Shown here: piece after piece, positions 33,051 through 42,175 of the stretch
Position numbering within the stretch: position 1 is the stretch's first letter
Layout of the letters: every line of letters begins with the position of its first letter
Assembly: GCA_946803715.1 (NCBI GenBank)
Contig: CAMPET010000362.1
Location: 1,657-43,831, forward strand
Length of the DNA stretch: 42,175 bases
Reading direction: 5' to 3'
Origin: Beroe ovata
Lineage: Eukaryota; Ctenophora; Nuda; Beroida; Beroidae
Program-made: the position numbers and the translations under genes
Notes under the pieces: model-generated
What the model was told of the DNA's origin: nothing
Database searches by the model: none
Seen by the model: the letters and a program-made list of their open reading frames with translations, nothing else

Positions 33051-34810
33051 ATTTTTACCACCATCGAGTCTCGAGTTTATGAGCATAGTCGTAACATACG
33101 AAGTATATTATACGTGAATCATATAATATTTCGTCGAACAGCTAAACCACTTAGCACACATGCTATCCCAAAGACAGAATTTATTGAATGTAATATGCCA
33201 CTGTTAAGTATTCGATATGTCCGCCACACAAAAATCCATAAGAAATGGGGAACATGAATCGGCTTTTTAGTTTTTTGTTACAGTATTGCTGGAAATTTGT
33301 ATTCTGGGATTAGGAGTTGAGGGGTAAATGAACTTCGTCATTTTAAGCGGTTTTATATGACGATCGCAGTGAATCATATTCACCCGCTGAAAATGACAAT
33401 GTTTATTTTCCGCTCCCAATTCCAAGGAACTAATTTTACTGAACCCTTTCAACCGAGTTTTTAGCACAATAGTGCTATCTCCAGAGTAGTATACTACATG
33501 CAGACACCCATCTAAATAGCTATTTACCAGTAGCTATCTACCAGTAGCAGCTGTTTGAACGATCGATCGGCTCTCGATTATTTTCCAATGCAATTTCCAG
33601 AGCATTCGGAATTTGTTCTGTTTTTGCAGATCTTGTTTTGGAATAAGTCTTTGTCCTATCATTAAATTGTTCCAATTTGCATTTTGCAATAATATTGAGT
33701 ATACTTGATTGTTGAGTATACTTGATTGCCCGTATCCAATGAGCCACCATGTGTGTTATTTATCGATCAGTAGGTAACATATTCTGGGTATTGGGTACTA
33801 CCCCTTATCAACATTCCTAATTGATCAAATCATCCGCTGCTATAGCAACTTGTCTCCACACTCACATTGATAATCTATGAGCTTCATACGATCATACAAC
33901 CCCCACTTTTAGATCATTGTAAGCCTCTTTCATGGTTTTAGCCCCTTGTTGCCGGTTCATTGAGTCAGATCAAATTGTGTATCTATTCGATCTATTAGAG
34001 TGGGTGGGTATCAGACTATAACTAAAGTAAAATTCTAATTTAAATTAGTTTCACTAGTTATCATATAAATATGACCCAACTTAAGTTGATGATATTCCAA
34101 CCCGCTTTCCATGAATTAGGTACAGTAGAGTTGCAATTCCAGAAATTTTATCCTGTTTCCATGCTAATTGTTCTGGGGGTGTCAGCTCAACTTATATCGA
34201 CGAATTATTACGCGCCTATAGTTGCTGTTCCAAGCTGTTTAACGCTATAATAAGTGCGCTCATGTGGCTCGTTACACATATATCTGTGTAAACTCATGAC
34301 ACCAGAAGTCAGTATAAACCCGGTATTTTAACATTCTCACCCTAATGCCCATGAATACGCAAGCTCGATTCTGGACAGACATCTGATAAATAGTGCGCGA
34401 TATAGTATAAGTATGACCAGTGCCACTAGAAGTTTCACCTCATCAGAGTATAATATCATAGAACAGGTATAATATAGCTACCGGCCGAATGGCGACACTA
34501 GGAAATGCGCTAATTGCAATCGACCTCAACGACGTGTTGATTCTTGCTTGACAGGCACGCTATTACAGAGTTCAATAACAGCCTCAACCTGACCAGCAAT
34601 TTACACGTGCCATTCTATTTGTCAACTATCATTCTGCTACCAGAGTTTTACCATGTGATTGTCAGTATGGCGGGCAAGCTCCTATCATATAGTGTTTTTC
34701 GTTTCATTTCCATGCAATATACTCCTTTGTTAATGTAGTTTTTGTAGTAGACTCCCTATGATTATGAACCCCCTTCCATGACTCTGGGATTGTTATCATG
34801 ATTCTAACAA

Positions 34811-36247
34811 ATGCACCACCCAGGTTCGGTACATGGCACTCCAATATTGACACCACTCCGACCAAAGATTGACACCAAGATGACCGATATTTTCCCTGAT
34901 ACCGATATTTTCTGTGAAATAAACGAGACTCTCTACAATCCCCATGTAAAGAAATTCAGCAAGTTTGCTGACATGCAAACTCCGATACCCATGCTGGATC
35001 ACACTCTTGGCACACTGCTCGTGTTATGCACTGTGATCGGTGTGCTGGGAAACTCATTGGCGTGCGTGTTCTTCTGTTCCAAGTCACGGCGTGACCTCGT
35101 CACGTACCTGTACATCGTGATCAACCTCACGGATGTGGTGTGCAGTGTAACCCACCTCCCCGTGACAATATCACTACTCAACTGCCGGCGACCCGGCCTG
35201 TTCAACATCTACGCGTTCTGTGCTGTCTGGGAAACCGTGTTTTGCATCATACAGAAGTTTTCCATATACCTTGTACTTCTGCTGAGCATAACCCGGACAA
35301 TAGCCATAGTGAAACCCTTCTACAAGATCCGATCTCGAGTCGTGATGGGGAGTCTCGTAGTCTATCTCATTCTCCTGGGACTCTTCCCCATCCTACAGTA
35401 CTACATCACCTCACTGAGGGGAGAGTTCAAGTTTAGTTGGGAGGGCGCGTACTGCTACTACAACTTCAAGGAAAACTTCGAGCATATCATCAACCTAATT
35501 CTAGTTGGCATGCCGCCAATAATCACATTCGTCACATTCGTCATCTCGCTCATCAAGCTCCACACGTCCACAAAGATCAAGACGTGCTCGTTGAGCAAAC
35601 ATTCTGCATTCAAGGAGCGGGGAAAACACCGTGCGAGCATAACAATAGCAATGTTCACTGGTATATTCCTGGTGTGTAACATGCCGTACTTTATCAACCT
35701 CCTCCAGAACATGACGACTCGGTTCATGGGTGTGAAGTACCCAGGAACATACTTCTCCACCCGATTCATGTTCTGGTACTCCTGGCACATCGCCAAGATA
35801 GACAGTGTGGTGATGAACGCAGCGTGCAACCCCATCCTCTACATCTGCAGGATGAAGCGGTTCAGGGCGTGGCTGGCAGTGATTGGTCAGTGTAAACAAG
35901 TCCGAGTAGAGGATCTCAACGAGACAATGGGCGGTGGCAACGTGCCGTACACCGGCACAGTACGATGCAAGACCCTCCACTCCATGAGCTCGACAGTGCG
36001 GAGCACAGTGGGACCCACTATATCGGCCGGGGTGACCAAATCGCCGCTCCTCATTCCGGAAAAGAGTCGGTCTAGCTCCCCTCTGAACGGGTATCTGGAG
36101 GTGCAGGGACACGGCGCGAGTTTCGTGAGGAACTGCAGTATCGGATCCACCGAGGATATGGTACTGGATGGGAGGGAGGACGTGGCATTCCGGAATGGGG
36201 GACAGTTGTCCGAAATTGTGGACACCAAGTCGGAGAGCCATTTCTAG
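34811..36247 (+). CDS. Rhodopsin-class (class A) orphan GPCR, intronless
   Basis: A 478-residue plasma-membrane receptor in one exon. The N-terminus has a glycosylation site (INET, residue 38) and no signal peptide. Helices lie at about 66-88, 98-122, 134-168, 177-199, 225-250, 276-300 and 320-345. Class A landmarks are GN at 80-81, NLTD with Asp108, Cys137 at the top of helix 3 and Cys215 in loop 2 (disulfide pair), Pro292 in helix 6 and NPILY at 340-344. The DRY motif is replaced by TRT (161-163) and CWxP by CNMP. The tail of about 130 residues is Ser/Thr-rich, offering phosphorylation sites. It resembles the expanded orphan class A receptors of invertebrates such as cnidarians, hemichordates and amphioxus; the ligand is unknown. 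Met24 is an alternative start. The lack of introns is common in class A genes and may reflect retroposition. No poly(A) signal is obvious close behind. Confidence 0.9.
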   Translation: MHHPGSVHGTPILTPLRPKIDTKMTDIFPDTDIFCEINETLYNPHVKKFSKFADMQTPIPMLDHTLGTLLVLCTVIGVLGNSLACVFFCSKSRRDLVTYLYIVINLTDVVCSVTHLPVTISLLNCRRPGLFNIYAFCAVWETVFCIIQKFSIYLVLLLSITRTIAIVKPFYKIRSRVVMGSLVVYLILLGLFPILQYYITSLRGEFKFSWEGAYCYYNFKENFEHIINLILVGMPPIITFVTFVISLIKLHTSTKIKTCSLSKHSAFKERGKHRASITIAMFTGIFLVCNMPYFINLLQNMTTRFMGVKYPGTYFSTRFMFWYSWHIAKIDSVVMNAACNPILYICRMKRFRAWLAVIGQCKQVRVEDLNETMGGGNVPYTGTVRCKTLHSMSSTVRSTVGPTISAGVTKSPLLIPEKSRSSSPLNGYLEVQGHGASFVRNCSIGSTEDMVLDGREDVAFRNGGQLSEIVDTKSESHF

Positions 36248-37609
36248 TAACATGGTATATTGATATGACGTGTGCTATGTATAATATTATCTGCCTTTCC
36301 CAGCGATAGACTGATATAATACGCGATTGCCAATTCCATGTTTTTTATCAAAATTTTGTTTTTTACAATTTCCATGGGAAATTATTGCTATCCGATAATT
36401 CACTTATTAACTTAAAACTTGCAATTTCTTAGTCGCATAAACAACAATCAAGTAGAGGAAGGCAGGTATCAAAGTTCGATAATGGTTCGTTGATGGAACC
36501 ATGTTACCGCTTGGTCATGCATTTATCCACACTGTGCATGGTAAATCGTACTTACTTTGTACAATTCACTCTGTACATTGTACTCAACTTTTTATATACT
36601 TCGAGAGTTTTCCATGCGTTACTGTTGCTAACTTAGTCACGAGGTTGTTACAGCCCACTAAACAACATATTTCCTTGCGTTTGACTATCCACAAATATCA
36701 GCAGGTGCAGCATGATTTACTACTGATTTATAAAGTACTAAATTGTGGGCGGTCTAGATGCTCTTAGAACCTAATTGCTATCAGCAATATAATTTCCTTG
36801 TAGGTACTGTTATACTCATGGTAAGATTTCATTGGACTTACAGCTCGAATTACAATACAAAAGTAGTTTCGAGTTTCCTAATTGATATTATTTCGAGCAA
36901 CTGCAGCTCCATTAGATTCCTACTATATTGCTACAGTGGGATCGTTTACGCAGTTTATTGTGTTCATACTTATATAGTTGACGTTCTCTGAAGAGCTAGG
37001 ATTCAGAATTATTATAGGCTAGACTTCACGCTAGGTTCACATGACATCCAAATACACACGCGACCATTGTCCTTTTATCACCACGTCATGCATTCACTAT
37101 AGGAGCCCAGGGTATTCAATCGTTCGGGAGAATCCTGTCTTTGTGTACACTAATATATTGAATAGGTGAACTCTTCGTGTTGGTCGTATAATGGTCACTG
37201 ACCATTCCCGTGTTGGAATATCCTCATTCACCAAGATACTGGTGAGTATTCGTATTGAGCAAATCTCTGTACCCGAAATAATATTGTATTTTGCCGTTGC
37301 ACAAATCCGTTGATGACGAAGTTGCCAGATTTACCCCGATACAACCTAATTATGTAATTACTGGTACAAATAGGAAGACTATCAACGAATAATAATTTAC
37401 ACCAGGTGCAACTGCAGCTGTAATATCATATTTCAAGACATTGGACAATAGTTTATGAGCGGCCATGACGTGTATCGTGTAGAGTGTACCCGGGTCCAGA
37501 AAATTTGAAATTTCCTCCGTTTTCTGTGTTCTGCTTAGCTCACTAAACAACCAAAAACATTCTATCATGACCATGCTCTCAAGTGGTCACGCGCGTGTTT
37601 CCGAATCCC

Positions 37610-38014
37610 TGGCTTGAACTTCGGGTCTGTTTGTCTGTGCGTCAACTCCCATCCCATATTTGTGGCCATTCAATCAGATGTATGGAATCATGTGAATCAA
37701 CAAGTTCAACTTGATCCTCTACTATATAGTCAATTACAGCAAGATATTGACATTTGAAGTCTGAGAGAAGCTATTTATAAAGGAGTATCTGACGTTGCAC
37801 TCATTACTCATTGTTCAGCTGGAACTGGGAGTGGTAACAAAGTAGGAATACCATTTATCCGCCATATATCACTGGATGTCACACAACATTCATCGCTTTA
37901 TGCTTCTAGTTCAACCAAGGTATCATACCTCCTGCATGTGCTTCCAGGTTCATTATATCGACAGTTGCCAGCTTACGCGGTTGCACGTGTTCAAGCAATA
38001 TTTTCATTGACGTA
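37610..38014 (+). pseudogene. Decayed coding-like fragment, unknown origin
   Basis: One plus-strand frame without a start codon stays open for about 130 codons except for a single TGA near 37757. It reads HPIFVAIQSDVWNHVNQQ before the stop and VALITHCSAGTGSGNKVGIP and LPGSLYRQLPAYAVARVQ after it. The composition looks protein-like, suggesting an old gene or mobile-element fragment. I cannot name a family. Confidence 0.3.
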
Positions 38015-38347
38015 AAAGTGAATGTGCGACTATCATATTTCGTATATCACCATGTGTTTTCTACTTGCATGTGTAAAGCAAGAACATGTTGCCGTCTTTC
38101 TCCTCCGTTTTGCATATATATTTACTCTCACATGATATTGTTCATCAATGAAATTAGAGTAAGGCAGCGCGGGAGACCGACATATTTGCTATGTTAGCAG
38201 CAATTCCACTCTGTCGTTACTGCAGAACAATCTAATAAGTCAGAGTTTAATCTAGTGTTTAGTCTTGCACGCGATGTGTAGTTATACGGTCTACCGTGTG
38301 AGAAAGAGCTAATGCTACTTATACTGAGATTTTTGACATACATCTGT

Positions 38348-38478
38348 TGTGTTATAACTGTCAAACTACACACACACACGACCTTGTAACGCGCGCCATT
38401 TCACGAGTCGAGTGTGTGTTGTGTTATAGCTGTCAAACTACACACACACGACCTTATAACGCGCGCCATTTCACGAGT
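38348..38478. repeat. 72-base tandem duplication
   Basis: Two units starting TGTGTTATA, each containing a (CA)n stretch and ACGCGCGCCATTTCACGAGT. They differ at a few positions and in CA number. Confidence 0.85.
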
Positions 38479-39266
38479 ACAATTGAGATCGAGCATACTG
38501 TACAATGTCTCCCTCCAAGACCTCCGACCACCAACAAGACAGGATTTAGACAGGGTTACGTCTGTTGAGAAATTAGAGGTCATGACTATCATATAGCCTC
38601 TTAGAAGGTATTCAGAATTCAGTGGGCACAAACATTCTCAATATTGAGTTCATCATTCTGATTTACGATGATAGTGTAAGTTGGTACTGTTCTAGGTGAA
38701 TTGAGATGAATTGAGGTCCTCAAAATGCATTTTTACAAACATCAGTCATTAGGTTGTTTCGCTCTTCAAATTTCACGCGTAAACAAATGTATGCACTATG
38801 CATCTAGGTACCATATACCATATTTCGTTCGTACACTTTCTACTAATTCTGTATGATTTCGTTACCCAGATTACACGAAATTTTTGTCATCTTATTTGAT
38901 GAGGATATATAGTAATGGGAAGAGTAATGCATCGAGAAATGAGGTTATACAGTTTGCTATGAGTATACACTATACATCCATTGATCTATTATCTATTTTA
39001 GTTTGCATTCATTCATCTGCACAAATTAATGTAAGTCGCTTTTTGCTTAGTGTTATTATAAACTACCATAAGTACTACCACAGCGTGCCACTGTATAGGG
39101 CACACTTATGTCTCGCCCCATTGATACCAGCCTCATTATACCAGTCTATACCAGTTATAATGGTATTGTTACGGGAACGACCACCAACTCTATTCCCTTG
39201 CAATTTCATATCGATTTGCTATAAGTACTTTGTCTCATACGTCTTATATCACGGTGTTACAGCGCC

Positions 39267-40775
39267 ATGACGGCTAACGGAAGGTACGTCAGACTTGTTT
39301 CGCCCGATAAAGAATCTCCTGAAGCACAGACCGAACCGGTTATCCAGAAATCAGTGGCGATGTGTAACGCTACACGTTTCACCATAGCAACCCTCAGTCT
39401 ACTCATAGCAACCCTCCTGGTTACCATCGTGTTCATTGTACGACGTCCCCATGCACAACCTTCATCACTCGAGTGTCAGTCTGCTGACGGCTCTTCCCAC
39501 TCCAACACGAATTTCCTGTCCGTATCCGGCGACACGTTCCAGATAGGAATCATCACGGATATCCATCTGATGGTACATCCGGATGAGTGCGAGGCTAACC
39601 AGGGTTGGGAGTACGGTGGATTCGGGTGTGATTCCACTGAGGCCCTCCTGAACACCACTCTATCTGTCATGCAAGATAAACTATCCACTCAGAGCATTGT
39701 ATTCATGCTGGGGGACGCCGCGCAGCACCAAAACTCCGCCACGTGGAACACTAACATCACAATCGCCGCGATACACACGGTATACGCTCATCTAGCGTCC
39801 ACCTTCCCCCACATCCCCGTCTTCCCCACCATAGGGAACAACGATCTCGAGAAACACAACACAATCCCCGATTCCTCCTGGTACGAAACACTCCTACCGA
39901 TGTTCGAAACCGCTCTCCAGGGTGGCGAGAGAGTCGCACTTCCACCAGATTTCCGTGACACGTTCCGGCGTGGGGGTTATTACAGCGCCACCCTCACCGG
40001 TGGACTGACGGTGATATCTCTCAACACGAATCTCGTGGCGTCTAAAACACAAGGGCTGCGTGTCGGAGCTGACCCACAGCTCGAGTGGTTGGAGAGAGAG
40101 CTGGAGATGGCTGAGGGAAGGGTGGCTATCATCGGACATCACCCTCCCATGTTGTCACTATATGCACTGCGTTACAATGTGCTCAAAAATCACTGGGATG
40201 AGGCGTATGTGGTGAAATTCTTCGACATCTGTCGCAAATATCATGAGAAAATCATGGGAATTTTTGCGGGACATGAGCACCAGGACTCATTCAGTGTTCA
40301 GAAGATGAACGGAGTGGATATATCAGCATTTTCATTGCCCAGTGTGTCACCGGTATACCAAGGACAGCCCTCGTTCTCCATGGCAACCGTTACCAACAAC
40401 CATGAACTGGTGGATATACGAGCACACCATACATGGCTTGACTTCTATAACAGACTTGGCAAGGAGCCCGTATTCTCCAGTAACACATCACTCAGCCAAA
40501 TATTGGGGCTGCGCGGTGAGTTGGACAGTACAGCGATGCTGAACAGTGCAGGTAATATCATTAGGGAGGATGACAGGATGCAAACATACATAGGACTCCG
40601 TGATAAAGTGTATCAAAATAGACTTGGAGTGGATATTGCGCCATTCAAATTCTATTGCTACACCACCAACTTCCGTGTTGACCATTTCAAGAGCTGTATC
40701 GAACAGTTTGGAATTGATAGCAGTGTCTATGATAGCAAAAACGTCAAGGAGGGCCGTAACGGCGATGACAAATAA
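39267..40775 (+). CDS. Acid-sphingomyelinase-like metallophosphoesterase, type II membrane protein
   Basis: A 502-residue single-exon protein: about 33 cytoplasmic residues, one membrane helix (about 37-58), then an extracellular or luminal phosphoesterase domain (about 90-420) and a Cys-containing C-terminus. All metallophosphoesterase blocks are present: TDIH (Asp98, His100), GD (Asp150) with His154, GNND (190-193), GHHPP (290-294) and GHEH (335-338). These hold two catalytic metals and hydrolyse phosphoesters. The layout is closest to the acid sphingomyelinase / SMPDL3 group, whose members cleave phospholipid or nucleotide phosphates. GNND with an Asn in place of the usual His also recalls endopolyphosphatases, so the substrate is open. 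Several N-glycosylation sites (NTT at 129, NIT at 163) fit a luminal domain. A signal anchor replaces the cleaved signal peptide common in the group. The ATG follows ttacagcgcc; an upstream non-coding exon is possible. Confidence 0.88.
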   Translation: MTANGRYVRLVSPDKESPEAQTEPVIQKSVAMCNATRFTIATLSLLIATLLVTIVFIVRRPHAQPSSLECQSADGSSHSNTNFLSVSGDTFQIGIITDIHLMVHPDECEANQGWEYGGFGCDSTEALLNTTLSVMQDKLSTQSIVFMLGDAAQHQNSATWNTNITIAAIHTVYAHLASTFPHIPVFPTIGNNDLEKHNTIPDSSWYETLLPMFETALQGGERVALPPDFRDTFRRGGYYSATLTGGLTVISLNTNLVASKTQGLRVGADPQLEWLERELEMAEGRVAIIGHHPPMLSLYALRYNVLKNHWDEAYVVKFFDICRKYHEKIMGIFAGHEHQDSFSVQKMNGVDISAFSLPSVSPVYQGQPSFSMATVTNNHELVDIRAHHTWLDFYNRLGKEPVFSSNTSLSQILGLRGELDSTAMLNSAGNIIREDDRMQTYIGLRDKVYQNRLGVDIAPFKFYCYTTNFRVDHFKSCIEQFGIDSSVYDSKNVKEGRNGDDK

Positions 40776-41159
40776 CTTTGATTAAGTATAATTACAGTCT
40801 CACCAAATTGCTTTTTGAATTTTGTTGAATGTTGAATGATTTATTTGTGTTTGATAATATTGTGAGTTGTTGTCGATATCTGCCAAAGAATTTGCTACCT
40901 TAATGTGACATCCTATGATATGGGCTTGAGAGTTCAGACGGGAGACCAGTTGGCAACTGGCAGTTGCGAACATATTGGGCCAACGAGGCAGAATAACATC
41001 GAAGTAATTCTATTTATATCCTTCACTGCAAGATTAATGTCGCACACCCACACCCACGCGCATACACACACATCGTACACCCTGCTGTACAACAGCCAAG
41101 GAAACACACATCAATACATCATACACGGGCTGATCTCGGCTTAGGATGAAGGGGGTATT

Positions 41160-41302
41160 CAATTTAATAAGATCATGACCATTCACTGAAAGGGAAGAAG
41201 CTCAGAAAAGTACGGGACTACGGCCGGGTCAATATCACGACCTAAACTTTTCTGAGTTTTTCCCTATTCAGTACTTGGTCATGATTTCATCTTATTAAAT
41301 TG
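41160..41302. mobile_element. Imperfect inverted-repeat element (MITE-like)
   Basis: The left arm beginning CAATTTAATAAGATCATGAC and ending GCTCAGAAAAGT pairs with a right arm holding ACTTTTCTGAG and ending TCTTATTAAATTG, with a few small gaps. The loop is about 35 bases. No coding capacity and no clear target duplication, so transposition is inferred from structure only. Confidence 0.55.
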
Positions 41303-42028
41303 AAACTGGATAATATCCTCCCAACGCCAGCCCGCGGAATCGAATGTAGCAGAGCGGCGCGCCGATGCGCGCGCCCGTCCTCAAATATTATTCCACTAAC
41401 TGATAGAATGAAAACTTTGTATATCGGATTCATTTCGCGCGTTACAGACTAACACACAATCACTGTTAAAGCTAGTTGATAATTGAATTATTCTGAACTG
41501 ATAGTGAGCAAATTGACATCAGTGATTTGATGATACTTATAAGAAAGAACGTAGAGGCGTACTCCGACTCATTCAAGTTAACGAGAGACATATTTTGCCG
41601 AGCAACCCGCACACTGAACTATGAAACAAGTTCCTACAAAATTACAAACATATTCCTCCTAGTACAAACACTGCAACAGGATCTGCACATGAGAGAGGAG
41701 TAGGTAGTTTCATTTTACTACCGCATAAACCGAGTCTATAATGAAGCGCCCATGCAATTCCGCTACCACCCATATGAAGCAGATTGGGGCATGGCAATTT
41801 TCAGGTTGACACTTTTAACAATTTCAAAAAAACCCGATCGGAAAGAGAATGCGAAGGGGGTTGTTAGGTCATTTTCTCATACCGAATAATGTTGAGGATG
41901 TGGAGATTTCAGTCGACTTTTCATTGTAGAAATCACTCCATCTGACCACATTTCCAGGTAAGTAGAGTGGGTGGGTCGGGGCAGTCGTCAGTGTCTGAGG
42001 TGATAGTGCCTATTAGAATAATCTGTAA

Positions 42029-42175
42029 ACAATTATACACGCACCCCCCCCTCCATCAGAATCATCTCTAAACACGAACAATTAAATACGCACCCCCCAT
42101 TAAACACGCACAATTAAATACGCACCCCCATCGGCCCATCAGAATCATCTGTAAACGCGAACAATTAAACACGCA
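42029..42175. repeat. Tandem repeat with AATTAAATACGCACCCCC units, open at the window edge
   Basis: Repeated ACAATTAAATACGCACCCCC and ATCAGAATCATCTGTAAAC segments, some alternating, to the last base. The array continues beyond the window. Confidence 0.85.

Larger units (their letters stand above)
27864..34810. other. Large region without a secure gene
   Basis: About 7 kb of AT-rich DNA. It contains a pyrimidine-rich duplicate (28360-28430, CTCGCACCTTT units), (CAA)n at 29026-29050, two short tandem repeats near 29.1 and 29.8 kb, (GT)n tracts, candidate exons at 30007-30435, hairpins at 32.1 and 32.8 kb, a CRE palindrome at 32.25 kb and an E-box cluster at 33.0 kb. The last three could be regulatory for the intronless GPCR downstream, but nothing in the sequence proves a link. 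Confidence 0.5.
36248..39266. other. Intergenic region between the two intronless genes
   Basis: AT-rich, with one decayed coding-like stretch (37610-38014) and a 72-base tandem duplication (38348-38478). Other open frames are short and unsupported. Confidence 0.5.
40776..42175. other. Region right of the phosphoesterase gene; no gene recognised
   Basis: Contains a short CA-rich stretch (41042-41070), an inverted-repeat element (41160-41302), a GC-rich patch GGCGCGCCGATGCGCGCGCC near 41357, and a tandem repeat running off the window end. Confidence 0.55.

Noticed and set aside
35501-36253. A 250-codon minus-strand frame
   Set aside because: It is the antisense shadow of the rhodopsin-class GPCR, which has clear motifs on the plus strand.
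1-42175. tRNA, rRNA or CRISPR features
   Set aside because: I saw no tRNA-like cloverleaf with a GGTTCGA-type T-arm, no rRNA blocks and no evenly spaced repeat-spacer array.

Overview
This is animal nuclear DNA. It has GT-AG introns, long non-coding stretches, (GT)n and minisatellite arrays, an adhesion-type (B2) and a rhodopsin-type GPCR, and N gaps typical of a draft assembly. No species can be named from the sequence. An invertebrate or early-branching animal is plausible because the receptors are divergent, but that is inference.

Left part (about 1-14,342, possibly to 27,863), minus strand: a spliced adhesion GPCR gene read right to left. Splice phases agree at every junction. In protein order the exons encode a signal peptide with a cysteine cluster, a C-type-lectin-like module, a hormone-receptor motif (HRM), a GAIN domain, a GPS and transmembrane helices 1-4. 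Helices 5-7 are not visible. The receptor end (1-4,750) is present in extra copies separated by single-N joins. One copy differs from the other by 10 silent and no replacement changes in three exons. Three, perhaps four, exons at 11.6, 14.2, 21.4 and 27.8 kb each start with a signal peptide and end in the same phase. Three share a C-x8/9-CC ending, so they look like alternative first exons.

Middle (23.3-25.2 kb), plus strand: a four-exon gene with an acidic/Ser-rich N-terminus, a coiled coil and a C-terminal half resembling the FP/L1-ORF1p-type nucleic-acid-binding family. It looks like a captured mobile-element or virus-related gene now spliced as a host gene. It lies between the candidate first exons of the receptor gene, on the opposite strand.

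Right part, plus strand: two intronless genes. One is a 478-residue rhodopsin-class orphan GPCR (34,811-36,247) with a TRT in place of the DRY motif. The other is a 502-residue type II membrane metallophosphoesterase of the acid-sphingomyelinase-like group (39,267-40,775).

The remaining DNA holds inverted-repeat (fold-back) elements, hairpins, short tandem repeats, a cluster of four CACGTG boxes, a full CRE palindrome, a few weak candidate exons and one decayed coding fragment. The genes show no obvious shared pathway beyond two being cell-surface receptors.
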